The position numbers were made by a program, and so were the translations under genes. A DNA stretch of 10,925 nucleotides from Flavobacteriales bacterium (lineage in GTDB: Bacteria; Bacteroidota; Bacteroidia; Flavobacteriales; Flavobacteriaceae), in contig NSHO01000050.1 in NCBI GenBank assembly GCA_002737105.1, forward strand, positions 1 through 10,925, read 5' to 3'. Under the pieces are notes generated by a model. That model was not told where the DNA came from, searched no databases, and saw nothing but the letters and a program-made list of their open reading frames with translations. Numbering within the stretch: position 1 is the first letter of the stretch; the number at the start of each line of letters is the position of its first letter. This document shows, in pieces, positions 1 to 7,900 of the stretch.

Positions 1-103
1 CTTCGGCTAAAATTAAATCAGCTTCTTTTAGCACGCGAATAGCCCGAAACGTCATGTCTTCTAGATTGCCGATTGGCGTAGGAACTATATATAATTTACT
101 CAT
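1..103 (-). CDS. rsmI: RsmI, 16S rRNA (cytidine-1402 2'-O) methyltransferase, N-terminal fragment
   Basis: Only the first 34 codons lie in the window; the gene runs off the left edge. The start is the ATG whose complement is at 101-103. The visible protein begins [18 protein letters not shown], and VPTPIGNL (residues 7-14) is the hallmark N-terminal motif of the RsmI/YraL family. It is followed by the usual helix ([16 protein letters not shown]), which normally leads into a conserved DTR motif just outside the window. Family members use S-adenosylmethionine to methylate the 2'-hydroxyl of C1402 in the ribosomal decoding centre. The start is preceded by the A-rich ACTAAAAAATAA and not by a Shine-Dalgarno sequence, as is normal in Bacteroidota. 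It lies downstream of the acidic 322-residue gene with an 81-bp gap and could share its transcript. Confidence 0.93.
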   Translation of the reverse strand, partial: MSKLYIVPTPIGNLEDMTFRAIRVLKEADLILAE

Positions 104-110
104 TTATTTT

Positions 111-188
111 TTAGTTTGTGGTTTAAATAGAAATCAATAAAAAAATATTCATAATTCAAAAAACCATTATCAATAAACTACAAACTAA
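111..188. repeat. 15-bp inverted repeat between the acidic protein gene and rsmI
   Basis: TTAGTTTGTGGTTTA (111-125) is matched on the opposite strand by TAAACTACAAACTAA (174-188), giving 14 of 15 complementary positions. The single mismatch would be a G-U type pair in one RNA strand. The arms are separated by 48 bases of AT-rich sequence. The right arm includes the TAG stop codon (185-187) of the upstream gene, and the left arm lies about 8 bases before the rsmI start. A transcript reading through both genes could fold so that the rsmI translation start sits at the base of the stem. There is no T-tract typical of a terminator. Function is unknown. Confidence 0.5.
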
Positions 189-1153
189 TTAAACTTTTTT
201 TCCACAATTTCTATAAACCGAACTTCAAATTCTTCTTTATTTTCCCAATTATTATAATCTGGTTTTACAAAATCCAACACAAAAGATTTTGCTTCCTCCC
301 AATTAGTGAAAGTATTTAATTGTGATAAAACGCGTTGTAAGTCGTCCGCGTTTCCTGCAAATAAATTTTTCTCAAATGCAATTTTATCGTTTAATCCTAA
401 AACTATAGCTTTTCCATTTATAACTGGCGTTTCTTCTTCTGTTTGGATTTCTATTTCTGGCTCTGAAGCTGTTTTTGTCTCAACTTCAATATTTATTTCT
501 TCCGCTTTTTCTTCAACAATTTCGGCCTCAATTAAAGGTTCAGAAATTTCAGAAGTTGCTTCATTTGTAAGTTCTTTTTTCTCAAAAAACGTGTCTTGGT
601 AGTCGTGAACCAAAATATCTTCCATTGAAATTTGTTTGGTCACTTTTGTGCCAATAATTTCAGGATTTGAAGTTGTCTTTTTCTTTTTTATTTGAGTTGC
701 AATTACTTCTTTAGCGGGTTTTTGATCAACTTGTGATTCTTCTACAGATTCTTCATCAATATTTTCTTCATCAATATTTTCTGATATAATTTCTTCTTTT
801 CCAATTTCTGCAGTTTCGTTAGAAGGAAAAAGTTCATGAGAAATTTCATTTTTCTCAAAAAATTCTTCTTCAATTTGTGCAATATGCTCTTTAGAAGCCA
901 TCTCTAAATAAATTTCCTCTTCATCAACAACTTCAATTGAACCTACTATAATTTTCTCTACTTTTTCTTCAAAAAATGCCTCAGAAAATTCTTCATTTAC
1001 TAAAGCCGTATTCGCTTCGTAAAATTTTAAAAGCGATAATTGCTCATACAACTTCTTCACTTCTTCAAGTAATTGAATGGTTTCGGTATGATTTTTTAGC
1101 TTTAATAAACGGTGCGCTATGCTAATTAATTCGCCTTCAATTTTTTTCTTCAT
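185..1153 (-). CDS. Conserved-looking acidic hypothetical protein with a C-terminal domain
   Basis: This is a 322-residue protein with no signal peptide or membrane segment, so probably cytoplasmic. Three parts are visible. Residues 1-50 are a helical, charged N-terminus (KKKIEGELISIAHRLL, then TIQLLEEVKKLYEQLSLLKF) resembling a short coiled coil or a TPR-like helix pair. Residues 51-245 are low-complexity and dominated by Glu, with Ile, Ser and Thr, and carry a short tandem repeat (ENIDEENIDEES) and a basic patch (KKKK at 156-159). Residues 247-322 form a compact domain containing LGLNDKIAFEKNLF, RVLSQLNTF, VKPDYNNW and a final EVRFIEIVEKKF. From memory, this C-terminal segment recurs in hypothetical proteins of flavobacteria, which suggests the conserved function lies there and the middle is a linker. 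I do not recognise a characterised family. The ATG at 1153 is the only sensible start. The gene is divergent from tdk and precedes rsmI on the same strand. Confidence 0.85.
   Translation of the reverse strand: MKKKIEGELISIAHRLLKLKNHTETIQLLEEVKKLYEQLSLLKFYEANTALVNEEFSEAFFEEKVEKIIVGSIEVVDEEEIYLEMASKEHIAQIEEEFFEKNEISHELFPSNETAEIGKEEIISENIDEENIDEESVEESQVDQKPAKEVIATQIKKKKTTSNPEIIGTKVTKQISMEDILVHDYQDTFFEKKELTNEATSEISEPLIEAEIVEEKAEEINIEVETKTASEPEIEIQTEEETPVINGKAIVLGLNDKIAFEKNLFAGNADDLQRVLSQLNTFTNWEEAKSFVLDFVKPDYNNWENKEEFEVRFIEIVEKKFN
749..782 (-). repeat. 15-nt tandem duplication in the acidic linker coding region
   Basis: The 15-base unit TCTTCATCAATATTT occurs twice back to back (750-764 and 765-779). 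The periodicity extends from 749 to 782, about 2.3 copies. On the coding (minus) strand it produces a perfect tandem pentapeptide (E-N-I-D-E) within the Glu-rich linker, about residues 125-135 of the 322-residue protein. Because the unit is a multiple of three, gain or loss of copies would keep the frame, so linker length could vary between strains. Confidence 0.8.
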
Positions 1154-1211
1154 AACTTTTTGTTTGTGTTGAACTTTTATAGCGTTGATTTTTATATTTT
1201 TGTTATTATTA

Positions 1212-1219
1212 CAAAGGTA
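1212..1219 (-). promoter_or_regulatory. Probable -7 box of the acidic-protein (and rsmI) promoter
   Basis: Read on the minus strand this is TACCTTTG, an exact match to the Bacteroidota sigma-A -7 consensus TAnnTTTG. A transcript starting a few bases downstream would have a leader of about 50 bases before the ATG at 1153. I see no clear TTG at the expected 19-21 base spacing upstream (the region is ATTTAAATTTAGTC), so the -33 half is weak or absent. Confidence 0.5.
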
Positions 1220-1322
1220 AAAGAAAAAATGACTAAATTTAAATAGTAGAAAAATATTTTATCACGAATTTTCGAATTAAAAAAAGAAAAAAGCTACAAT
1301 CGCCTTCGTCGATGATTAATTC

Positions 1323-1351
1323 TTGAATTAGTGCAAAAATCAGTACTATTG
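1323..1351 (+). promoter_or_regulatory. Candidate tdk promoter (TTG, 18 bp, TACTATTG)
   Basis: TTG at 1323-1325 is followed after 18 bases by TACTATTG (1344-1351), one mismatch from TAnnTTTG. It would place the transcription start about 30 bases upstream of the tdk ATG at 1390. An imperfect palindrome (ATTAATTC, two bases, GAATTAGT, 1315-1332) overlaps the -33 element and could be an operator, but that is speculative. A competing plus-strand box, TATTTTTG at 1195-1202, matches the consensus exactly but has a poorly spaced TTG (23 bases) and would give a leader of about 180 bases. Confidence 0.3.
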
Positions 1352-1389
1352 GTTGCAGATTATTATACGATTTAATTTAAAAAAAGAAA

Positions 1390-1980
1390 ATGTTTTTAGA
1401 AAATACGGTAAATCAGGAAGAACAATTTGGTTGGATAGAAGTCATATGCGGCTCTATGTTTTCAGGTAAAACAGAAGAATTAATTAGACGATTAAAACGA
1501 GCACAATTTGCCAAACAAAAAGTGGAGATTTTTAAACCGGCAATTGACACGCGGTATAATGATGAAATGGTGGTATCACACAACAAAAATGAAATTCGTT
1601 CTACTCCAGTTCCGGCGGCGGAAAATATTAGAATTTTAGCACAAGGTTGTGATGTTGTAGGTATTGATGAAGCGCAGTTTTTTGATGATGAAATAATAAC
1701 AATTTGCAATGATTTAGCCAATAGCGGCATTAGAGTTATTGTTGCGGGTTTAGATATGGATTTTAAAGGAAATCCTTTTGGACCCATGCCAGCACTTATG
1801 GCAACTGCCGAATACGTTACAAAAGTTCACGCAGTGTGCACCAGAACAGGAAATTTAGCCAATTATAGTTTTAGAAAATCCGATGATAAAAAATTAGTTA
1901 TGCTTGGCGAAACTGAAGAATATGAACCTTTAAGTAGGGCTGCTTATTATAAAGCGATGCGTGAAGAAAAAGAAAAGTAA
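1390..1980 (+). CDS. tdk: Thymidine kinase (type II, TK1-like)
   Basis: This enzyme phosphorylates thymidine to dTMP with ATP in the pyrimidine salvage pathway, in the cytoplasm. The 196-residue length is normal. Visible motifs are the P-loop [14 protein letters not shown] (from residue 21), the FKPAIDTRY segment (48-56), the [11 protein letters not shown]alker B/catalytic segment (89-98, with Glu94 the expected catalytic base) and [15 protein letters not shown] (120-134). The C-terminal lasso with [10 protein letters not shown] (178-187) would bind the thymidine base. Type II kinases usually carry a structural zinc held by two CxxC-like pairs. Here only Cys150 of the first pair remains (CTRT), and the second pair reads SRAA (182-185), so the zinc site appears lost. 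The ATG is preceded by AAAAAAAGAAA, a typical A-rich start. It is followed after 44 bp by murF-alr on the same strand. Confidence 0.97.
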   Translation: MFLENTVNQEEQFGWIEVICGSMFSGKTEELIRRLKRAQFAKQKVEIFKPAIDTRYNDEMVVSHNKNEIRSTPVPAAENIRILAQGCDVVGIDEAQFFDDEIITICNDLANSGIRVIVAGLDMDFKGNPFGPMPALMATAEYVTKVHAVCTRTGNLANYSFRKSDDKKLVMLGETEEYEPLSRAAYYKAMREEKEK

Positions 1981-2024
1981 ATTCAATACGAATTTTAGCA
2001 ATTTTCAATAACAAATTCATAAAA

Positions 2025-4457
2025 ATGGTAGTAAAATCTAACATATTAAACGAAGCCAATATAAACTTCTCAAATTCTATGATAGAATTTGAGCATGTTT
2101 CTATTGATAGTCGTAGTTTACAAAACGGAAATCCCTCTTTATTTTTTTGTTTGAAAGGCCAAAATAATGATGCACATACTTTTATTGAAAGTTTAATTGA
2201 AAAAGGCGTGCAGCATTTTGTAGTAGAATATATTCCCGAAAATGTGAAAGGAAAAGCGCATTTTTGCTTAGTAGAAAACACTACAATTGCTTTACAAAAT
2301 TTGGCAAAAGCGTATAAAAATCAATTTCAGATAAAAACTATCGGAATTACCGGGAGCAATGGAAAAACGATTGTAAAAGAATGGTTAAACTTCCTTTTAA
2401 GTCCAGATTATTCAGTTGTTAGAAGTCCTAAAAGTTTTAATTCGCAAGTTGGCGTGCCGCTTTCTGTTTTTGGAATCAATGAAAATCATACACTGGGCAT
2501 TTTTGAAGCCGGAATTTCTTTAAAAGGCGAAATGCAACATTTAGCAGCTATTATTCAGCCGAATATTGGGATTTTCACACATTTAGGCAACGCACACCAG
2601 GATGGTTTTACAACAGTTGAAGAAAAAATAATTGAAAAATGCAAGCTATTTTCAAAAGCTGAAGTGCTGATTTTAGAAAAAAACGATTGGATTGAAAAAC
2701 ACATAACTATCCCAACATTTACCTGGAGTTTTGAAGATGCTAAAGCTACTGTTTTTATAGTTTCTACTATTAAAAACAACCTAAAAACTACTTTAGAAAT
2801 TCAATTTAAAAACGAAATTTTTAAAATATCACTTCCGTTTACAGATGCTATTTCTATTGAAAATGCTATAACTTGTATTTGTACTTTATTATATTTAAAT
2901 ATTGCCATTCCGACAATAACGGATAGAATTTCTAAATTATATAATATTGAAATTCGACTTCAAGCCAAAAAAGGAATTAATAATTGTTTGTTAATTGATG
3001 ATAGTTTTTCAAGCGATTACCAATCATTAAAAATAGCGTTGGACTTTTTAGAACAACAAAAACTACATCAGAAAAAAACCATTATTTTGTCCGATATTTT
3101 TCAAAGTGGTTTAAATGTAAAAGAACTGTATACCAATGTAATCAAATTATTACAACAAAATAATATTACACAAATTATAGCCATTGGAGAGACCATTGGA
3201 AACTATTTTCAAGATGTGCCACATGTAATTTCATTTGCCAACACACAAGCTTTTTTACAACAATTTAATACCGATTCGTTTAAAAACGAAACCATTTTAA
3301 TCAAAGGTGCCAGAAGTTTTAACTTTGATGAAATTGTTGTTTTATTAGAAGAAAAAAATCACGAAACGATTTTAGAAATTAACCTTGATGCGTTAACGTT
3401 AAATTATAATTTTTATAAACAAAAACTACAAAACACCACCAAAATTATGGTTATGGTGAAAGCTTTTGGTTATGGAAATGGCGGATATGAAGTGGCCAAA
3501 CAACTGGAACATTTAAAAGTCGGGTATTTGGGCGTGGCTTTCGCCGATGAAGGAATATCATTAAGAAAAGCAGGAATTACAACCCCAATTATGGTTTTAA
3601 ATCCGGAAATTAGTAGTTATAAAGCCATGATAGCTTATCAATTGGAACCCGAAATGTATTCTCTTTCTGGAATTACTTCCTTTATTGAATTGGCAAAAGA
3701 AAAGAACCTCAACGGGTATCCTATTCATTTAAAAATAGATACAGGAATGCATCGCTTAGGGTATGAAAAATCTGAAGTTTCTGAACTAATTACTTTACTA
3801 AAACACAATAATTTTGTGAAAGTAACCAGTATTTTTTCGCATTTGTCGGCATCAGATAACTTTGATTTTAAAGCGTTTACCTTACAACAAATTCAACTAT
3901 TTGAGTCTATAGCTACTGAAGTTTCTACTGCATTGGCTATTCAGCCTATTCGACATATTTTAAACACTTCCGGAATTTTTAATTTCCCAGAATATCAGTT
4001 TGAAATGGTGCGATTGGGAATTGGGATTTATGGTTTAGGCAATTCCGAAGAAGAACAAATTTCGTTAGAAAACGTAAGTGTTTTAAAAAGTATTATTTCG
4101 CAAATTAGAACTGTTAACGAAAATGAAAGCATTGGTTACAATAGAAAATTTTTAGTGCAAAAACAAATGAAAATTGCAACAATTCCTATTGGTTACGCAG
4201 ATGGAATTAGACGCGCTTGGGGAAATGAAAAAGGGTATGTAATGATTCATAACCAAAAAGCAACTATTTTAGGAAATATTTGTATGGATATGCTAATGGT
4301 AGATGTAACTTCTATTCCATGTGAGGAAAGAGATGAAGTAATTATTTTTGGTGAAAACCCTCATGTACAAGAAATAGCAAGCGTTTGTGACACCATTCCG
4401 TATGAAATTTTAACAAGTATTTCGCAACGTGTAAAAAGAATTTTCTATAAAAATTAA
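2025..4457 (+). CDS. murF-alr: Bifunctional MurF (UDP-MurNAc-tripeptide:D-Ala-D-Ala ligase) / alanine racemase
   Basis: This 810-residue fusion supplies peptidoglycan precursors. The N-terminal half (about 1-440) is a Mur ligase. It has the uridine-binding start (VSIDSRSLQNG, 25-35), ATP loop GITGSNGKT (107-115), the SFNSQVGVPLSVF segment, FTHLGNAHQDGF (184-195) and a C-terminal domain beginning near RLQAKKGINN (311). The C-terminal half (about 447-810) is a pyridoxal-phosphate racemase interconverting L- and D-alanine. It has the PLP lysine in VKAFGYGNGG (Lys479), KIDTGMHRLGY (570-580), RLGIGIYG (663-670), the second catalytic base in IGYNRKF (Tyr705), IGYADGIRR (722-730) and GNICMDMLMVD (750-760). 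Racemase and ligase catalysis can thus be coupled to feed D-alanine into the wall. The fusion is a known Bacteroidota arrangement. In the ligase, the usual DDSYN motif reads DDSFS (325-329). The ATG follows TTCATAAAA, an A-rich context. No promoter is evident in the 44 bp after tdk. Confidence 0.96.
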   Translation: MVVKSNILNEANINFSNSMIEFEHVSIDSRSLQNGNPSLFFCLKGQNNDAHTFIESLIEKGVQHFVVEYIPENVKGKAHFCLVENTTIALQNLAKAYKNQFQIKTIGITGSNGKTIVKEWLNFLLSPDYSVVRSPKSFNSQVGVPLSVFGINENHTLGIFEAGISLKGEMQHLAAIIQPNIGIFTHLGNAHQDGFTTVEEKIIEKCKLFSKAEVLILEKNDWIEKHITIPTFTWSFEDAKATVFIVSTIKNNLKTTLEIQFKNEIFKISLPFTDAISIENAITCICTLLYLNIAIPTITDRISKLYNIEIRLQAKKGINNCLLIDDSFSSDYQSLKIALDFLEQQKLHQKKTIILSDIFQSGLNVKELYTNVIKLLQQNNITQIIAIGETIGNYFQDVPHVISFANTQAFLQQFNTDSFKNETILIKGARSFNFDEIVVLLEEKNHETILEINLDALTLNYNFYKQKLQNTTKIMVMVKAFGYGNGGYEVAKQLEHLKVGYLGVAFADEGISLRKAGITTPIMVLNPEISSYKAMIAYQLEPEMYSLSGITSFIELAKEKNLNGYPIHLKIDTGMHRLGYEKSEVSELITLLKHNNFVKVTSIFSHLSASDNFDFKAFTLQQIQLFESIATEVSTALAIQPIRHILNTSGIFNFPEYQFEMVRLGIGIYGLGNSEEEQISLENVSVLKSIISQIRTVNENESIGYNRKFLVQKQMKIATIPIGYADGIRRAWGNEKGYVMIHNQKATILGNICMDMLMVDVTSIPCEERDEVIIFGENPHVQEIASVCDTIPYEILTSISQRVKRIFYKN

Positions 4458-4477
4458 AACTAATTTTTATTTTTTTA

Positions 4478-4485
4478 TAACTTCG
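4478..4485 (+). promoter_or_regulatory. Weak candidate -7 box for mscL
   Basis: TAACTTCG differs from TAnnTTTG at one base and lies 20 bases before the mscL ATG, so the leader would be very short (about 14 bases). No TTG lies at the expected upstream distance. mscL could instead be transcribed by read-through from murF-alr, whose stop is 48 bp upstream with no hairpin in between. Confidence 0.2.
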
Positions 4486-4505
4486 TGTAACACTATTTAA
4501 TATAT

Positions 4506-4880
4506 ATGAAAATTATTTCTGAATTTAAAGATTTTATTGCGAAAGGCAACGTAATGGATTTAGCTGTTGGAGTCATCATTGGAGGTGCTTTCGGCGGAAT
4601 TGTAAAATCCCTTGTTGACGATGTGATTACACCTGCTATTCTAAACCCTGCCTTAAAAGCAGCAAACGTTGCAGATTTAGCGCTGTTAAAAACTGATGGT
4701 GGTATTTTATACGGCAAGTTTTTAGCTGCCGTAATTGGGTTTTTAGTGATTTCTTTCGTGATTTTTTTAATGGTAAAATCACTTAATAAAATTAAAAAAA
4801 CAGAAGAAGAAGTTTCATTGGCTTCGGGTCCTACACAAGAAGAACTTTTAACGCAAATTAGAGATTTATTAAAAAAATAA
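4506..4880 (+). CDS. mscL: Large-conductance mechanosensitive channel MscL
   Basis: This is an inner-membrane pentameric channel that opens under membrane tension and releases solutes on hypo-osmotic shock. The 124-residue protein aligns without gaps to the E. coli N-terminus from memory: amphipathic S1 helix (MKIISEFKDFIAKGN), then DLAVGVIIGGAFG, with the hydrophobic gate residues Leu19 and Val23 and the gating-sensitive Gly22 in place. TM1 spans about 16-40, TM2 about 67-93 (ILYGKFLAAVIGFLVISF), and the protein ends in a cytoplasmic helix (TQEELLTQIRDLLKK). It is slightly shorter than the E. coli protein, mainly in the periplasmic loop (about 41-66). The start is supported by the family alignment. 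It is the last gene of the plus-strand group and is followed 7 bp later by a strong terminator. Confidence 0.97.
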   Translation: MKIISEFKDFIAKGNVMDLAVGVIIGGAFGGIVKSLVDDVITPAILNPALKAANVADLALLKTDGGILYGKFLAAVIGFLVISFVIFLMVKSLNKIKKTEEEVSLASGPTQEELLTQIRDLLKK

Positions 4881-4887
4881 ACTGCAT

Positions 4888-4921
4888 AAAAAAAGCTGTT
4901 TCTCTCGAAACAGCTTTTTTT
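4888..4921. terminator. Bidirectional intrinsic terminator between mscL and the efflux operon
   Basis: A perfect 15-bp stem (4888-4902 with 4907-4921) encloses the loop TCTC. The core GCTGTTTC/GAAACAGC is flanked by seven A's on the left and eight T's on the right (4915-4922). Both strands therefore present a hairpin followed by a U-tract. It begins 7 bp after the mscL stop and ends 14 bp before the end of the pump gene transcribed from the other side, so it fits convergent termination. Confidence 0.93.
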
Positions 4922-4935
4922 TATTAAACTAAAAA

Positions 4936-7900
4936 TTAATTAATTATGATAGTTGTTTTTCTATCTCGTAACCAATATTTCACTCTTTTTACCAAGTAGA
5001 ACATGACTGGCACCATAACTAATGTTAAAACGGTAGCATAAGTTAATCCGAAGATAATGGTCCAAGCCAATGGTGCCCAGAAAATCACATTGTCACCACC
5101 CATATAAAGATGCGGATTCAAATCAGTAACCAAACCAAAGAAATCGAAGTTCAATCCAATTGCTAACGGAATTAATCCTAAAATTGCGGTTAAGGCCGTC
5201 AGTAAAACTGGTCTCAAACGGGATTTTCCTGAAGTAATAATCACTTCTTTGATTTCGGCAATGGTTAAATCGTCGTGTGAACGGAGCTTCTTTTGAGCTA
5301 CTTTTTCGTCTAATAGTAATACAAAGAAATCCATTAATACGATGCCGTTTTTAACTACAATTCCCGATAAGGCAATAATTCCCATCATCGTCATTAGGAT
5401 TACGAAATCCATACTAAAGAAAATGTATCCGTAAAAAACGCCTGAAAAACTCAATAAAACAGTGAACATAATCACTACTGTTTTTGAAATGGAATTAAAC
5501 TGCAATACAATAATAATCGTGATGCTTGCCAATGCCAAAAGTAGTGCGCCAAACAGGAAACTAGAATCTTTTTTCTGCTGTTCTTGCTCACCCGAAAACG
5601 AATAAGTAATGTCACCTGCCATTTTATAATTGGATGTTTTTAAATCCGCTTCGATTTCTTTGGTAATTCCGTCGCCATTTGCACCCGTCAACACATTAGA
5701 ATAAATCGTGATAACACGTTTAGAATCTTTACGTTTTATTTGATTGAAAGTGTATTTTTTCTCCGTTTTAGAAATAGCCGAAATTGGAACTTGAATAATT
5801 TGTCCGTTATTCTGATTACGGAAAGTTACCGGTTGATTAAACAAAACACTTTCGTTTTTACGCTGATCTTCTTGTAAACGCATCGTAATGTCGTAATCGT
5901 CTTTTCCTTCTTTGTATTTCGAGATTTCTTGACCATAAATAGCGCGACGCATCGTGTAACCAACTTGTCCAGTGGTTGCGCCTAAACTTCCCACTCCAAC
6001 TCTGTCAATTTTCATTTCGAGTTCTGGCGATTCTTTGTTGACATCAATATTCAATTTTTCGATGCCAGGAATATTTTTAGCATTGATAAAAGTGATTACT
6101 TTATCGGCTTCAACTAACATTTGATCGTAATTTGTTCCAGATAATTGCAAACTAATAGGATAGCCTGATGGCGGCCCAGCAGCATCTTTTTCGACGGTGA
6201 TTTTGGCACCTGCAATATTTTTTACTTTGGCACGAATTTCTTCTAAAATATCGTTGGTATCAATTCCTCGACGCAAATTAAATTCTACAAAGTTGACTGT
6301 TACTTTTCCTTTATAAGGTGTTTCAGATTGGTTACCAACATCAACGTTTGGATTTCCTGCACCCATTCCCACTTGAGAAACAATACTTTCTGCTAAGAAA
6401 TTTTCGTTGGTTTTTTTGTCGACATATTTCTTTAGCACTTCGATTACTTGTTTTTCAACAAATAAAGTTGCTTTATTGGTTTTCGAAATATCGGTACCTT
6501 GCGGATATTCAATATATACGATGTTTTGTTTGGGTACATTGTTGGGGAAAAACAATACTTCTCTCGGGAAAATTCCAAGCAATACGAAAGAGAAAAACAG
6601 TAAAAATACGATTACTCCTAGCGAAATCACGGCACGTTTTCCGGTTAGAATTTTACCCAAGAAAACTTGGTATTTTTTTTCTAATCTTGGAAAAAAACTG
6701 TGTTGGAAATCTTGTGTCCATTGGTACAATTTAATATAATATAACCATATTAATCCCAATGAAATCAATAATAAATGACCAATGGCTCGCATCCAGGTCG
6801 TGTCCGAAATATAACCCGGAACCGCAAATAATAATCCCGAAGCTAAAAAAATAATAGAATATTTTTTAATAGCAACTTTAGAAATATTTCTGTCTTCAAT
6901 ATCCATAAATCCGCCCGTCATTGCCGCATTGATAACCATTGCCACAAATAAAGAGGCGCCTAAAACACAGGATAAGGTAATTGGAAAATAGATCATAAAT
7001 TTTCCAACGGTTCCAGGCCATAACGCTAAGGGAATAAACGCGGCAAGTGTTGTTGCTGTTGACGAAATTACGGGCCAAGCGATTTCGCCAATACCAATTT
7101 TTGAAGCCTGTACGCGATCCATTCCTTTTCGCATGTTTGCAAAAACGTTGTCGACAACTACAATTCCATCATCTACCAGAAGCCCTAATCCCATTACTAG
7201 TCCAAACAAAACCATGGTATTTAAAGTAAATCCAAAAGCTGATAAAATAGCAAATGCCATCAACATCGAAAGTGGAATGGCTGCTCCAACAAAGAGTGAA
7301 TTTCTTAATCCCATTGTAAACATCAAAACAATCATCACCAAAATAATTCCGAAAATAATGTGATTGGACAATTCATTAACTTGGTGTTCAACGCTGTCAG
7401 ATTGATCGTTAGTCATTTTCAGACTTAAATCTTTTGGCAACACTTTTTCTTGGGCTGTTTTTACAATTTCTTTGACTTGGTCGATGGCAGAAATCATATT
7501 TTGTCCTGAACGTTTTTTTACATTCAACATCACCACTTCCTGACCAGATTCACGAGCGTAAGTCGTTTTTTCTTTTTCTTTAAAACTTACAACGGCAATA
7601 TCTTTTAAGTAAACGGTGCCTCCATAAGATTTTACGATAATATTATTAAGCTGTTCTGGATTCGAAATTTCACCAACAATTCGGATATTATTTCTAGATC
7701 CTTGTGATATTAGATTACCACCAGAAAGCGTCATATTTTCATATTTAACAGCGTTCTGAATATCGTCAAAACTGACTTTTGCAGCACTCATTTTGAAAAC
7801 ATCAATCGCAATTTCTACTTCTTTGTCATCTACACCAAGAATATCGACTTTTTTAACTTCGGGAACATTTTCGATTTCGTCTTGCAAATACTCGCCATAT

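Noticed and set aside
306..602. Plus-strand 98-codon frame rich in Ser, Phe and Ile
   Set aside because: It is the reverse complement of the Glu-rich coding region of the acidic protein, which naturally produces Ser/Phe-rich antisense frames.
1898..2281. Minus-strand 127-codon frame across the tdk/murF-alr junction
   Set aside because: It overlaps the ends of two well-supported genes on the other strand and resembles no protein family I know.
6318..6739. Overlapping plus-strand open frames opposite the pump gene
   Set aside because: They are antisense to a clearly coding frame, have no family resemblance and no start context; they are shadows of the pump gene.
6896..7078. Small 60-codon minus-strand gene within the pump region
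   Set aside because: It is out of frame inside the conserved membrane core of the pump gene and shows no independent coding features.
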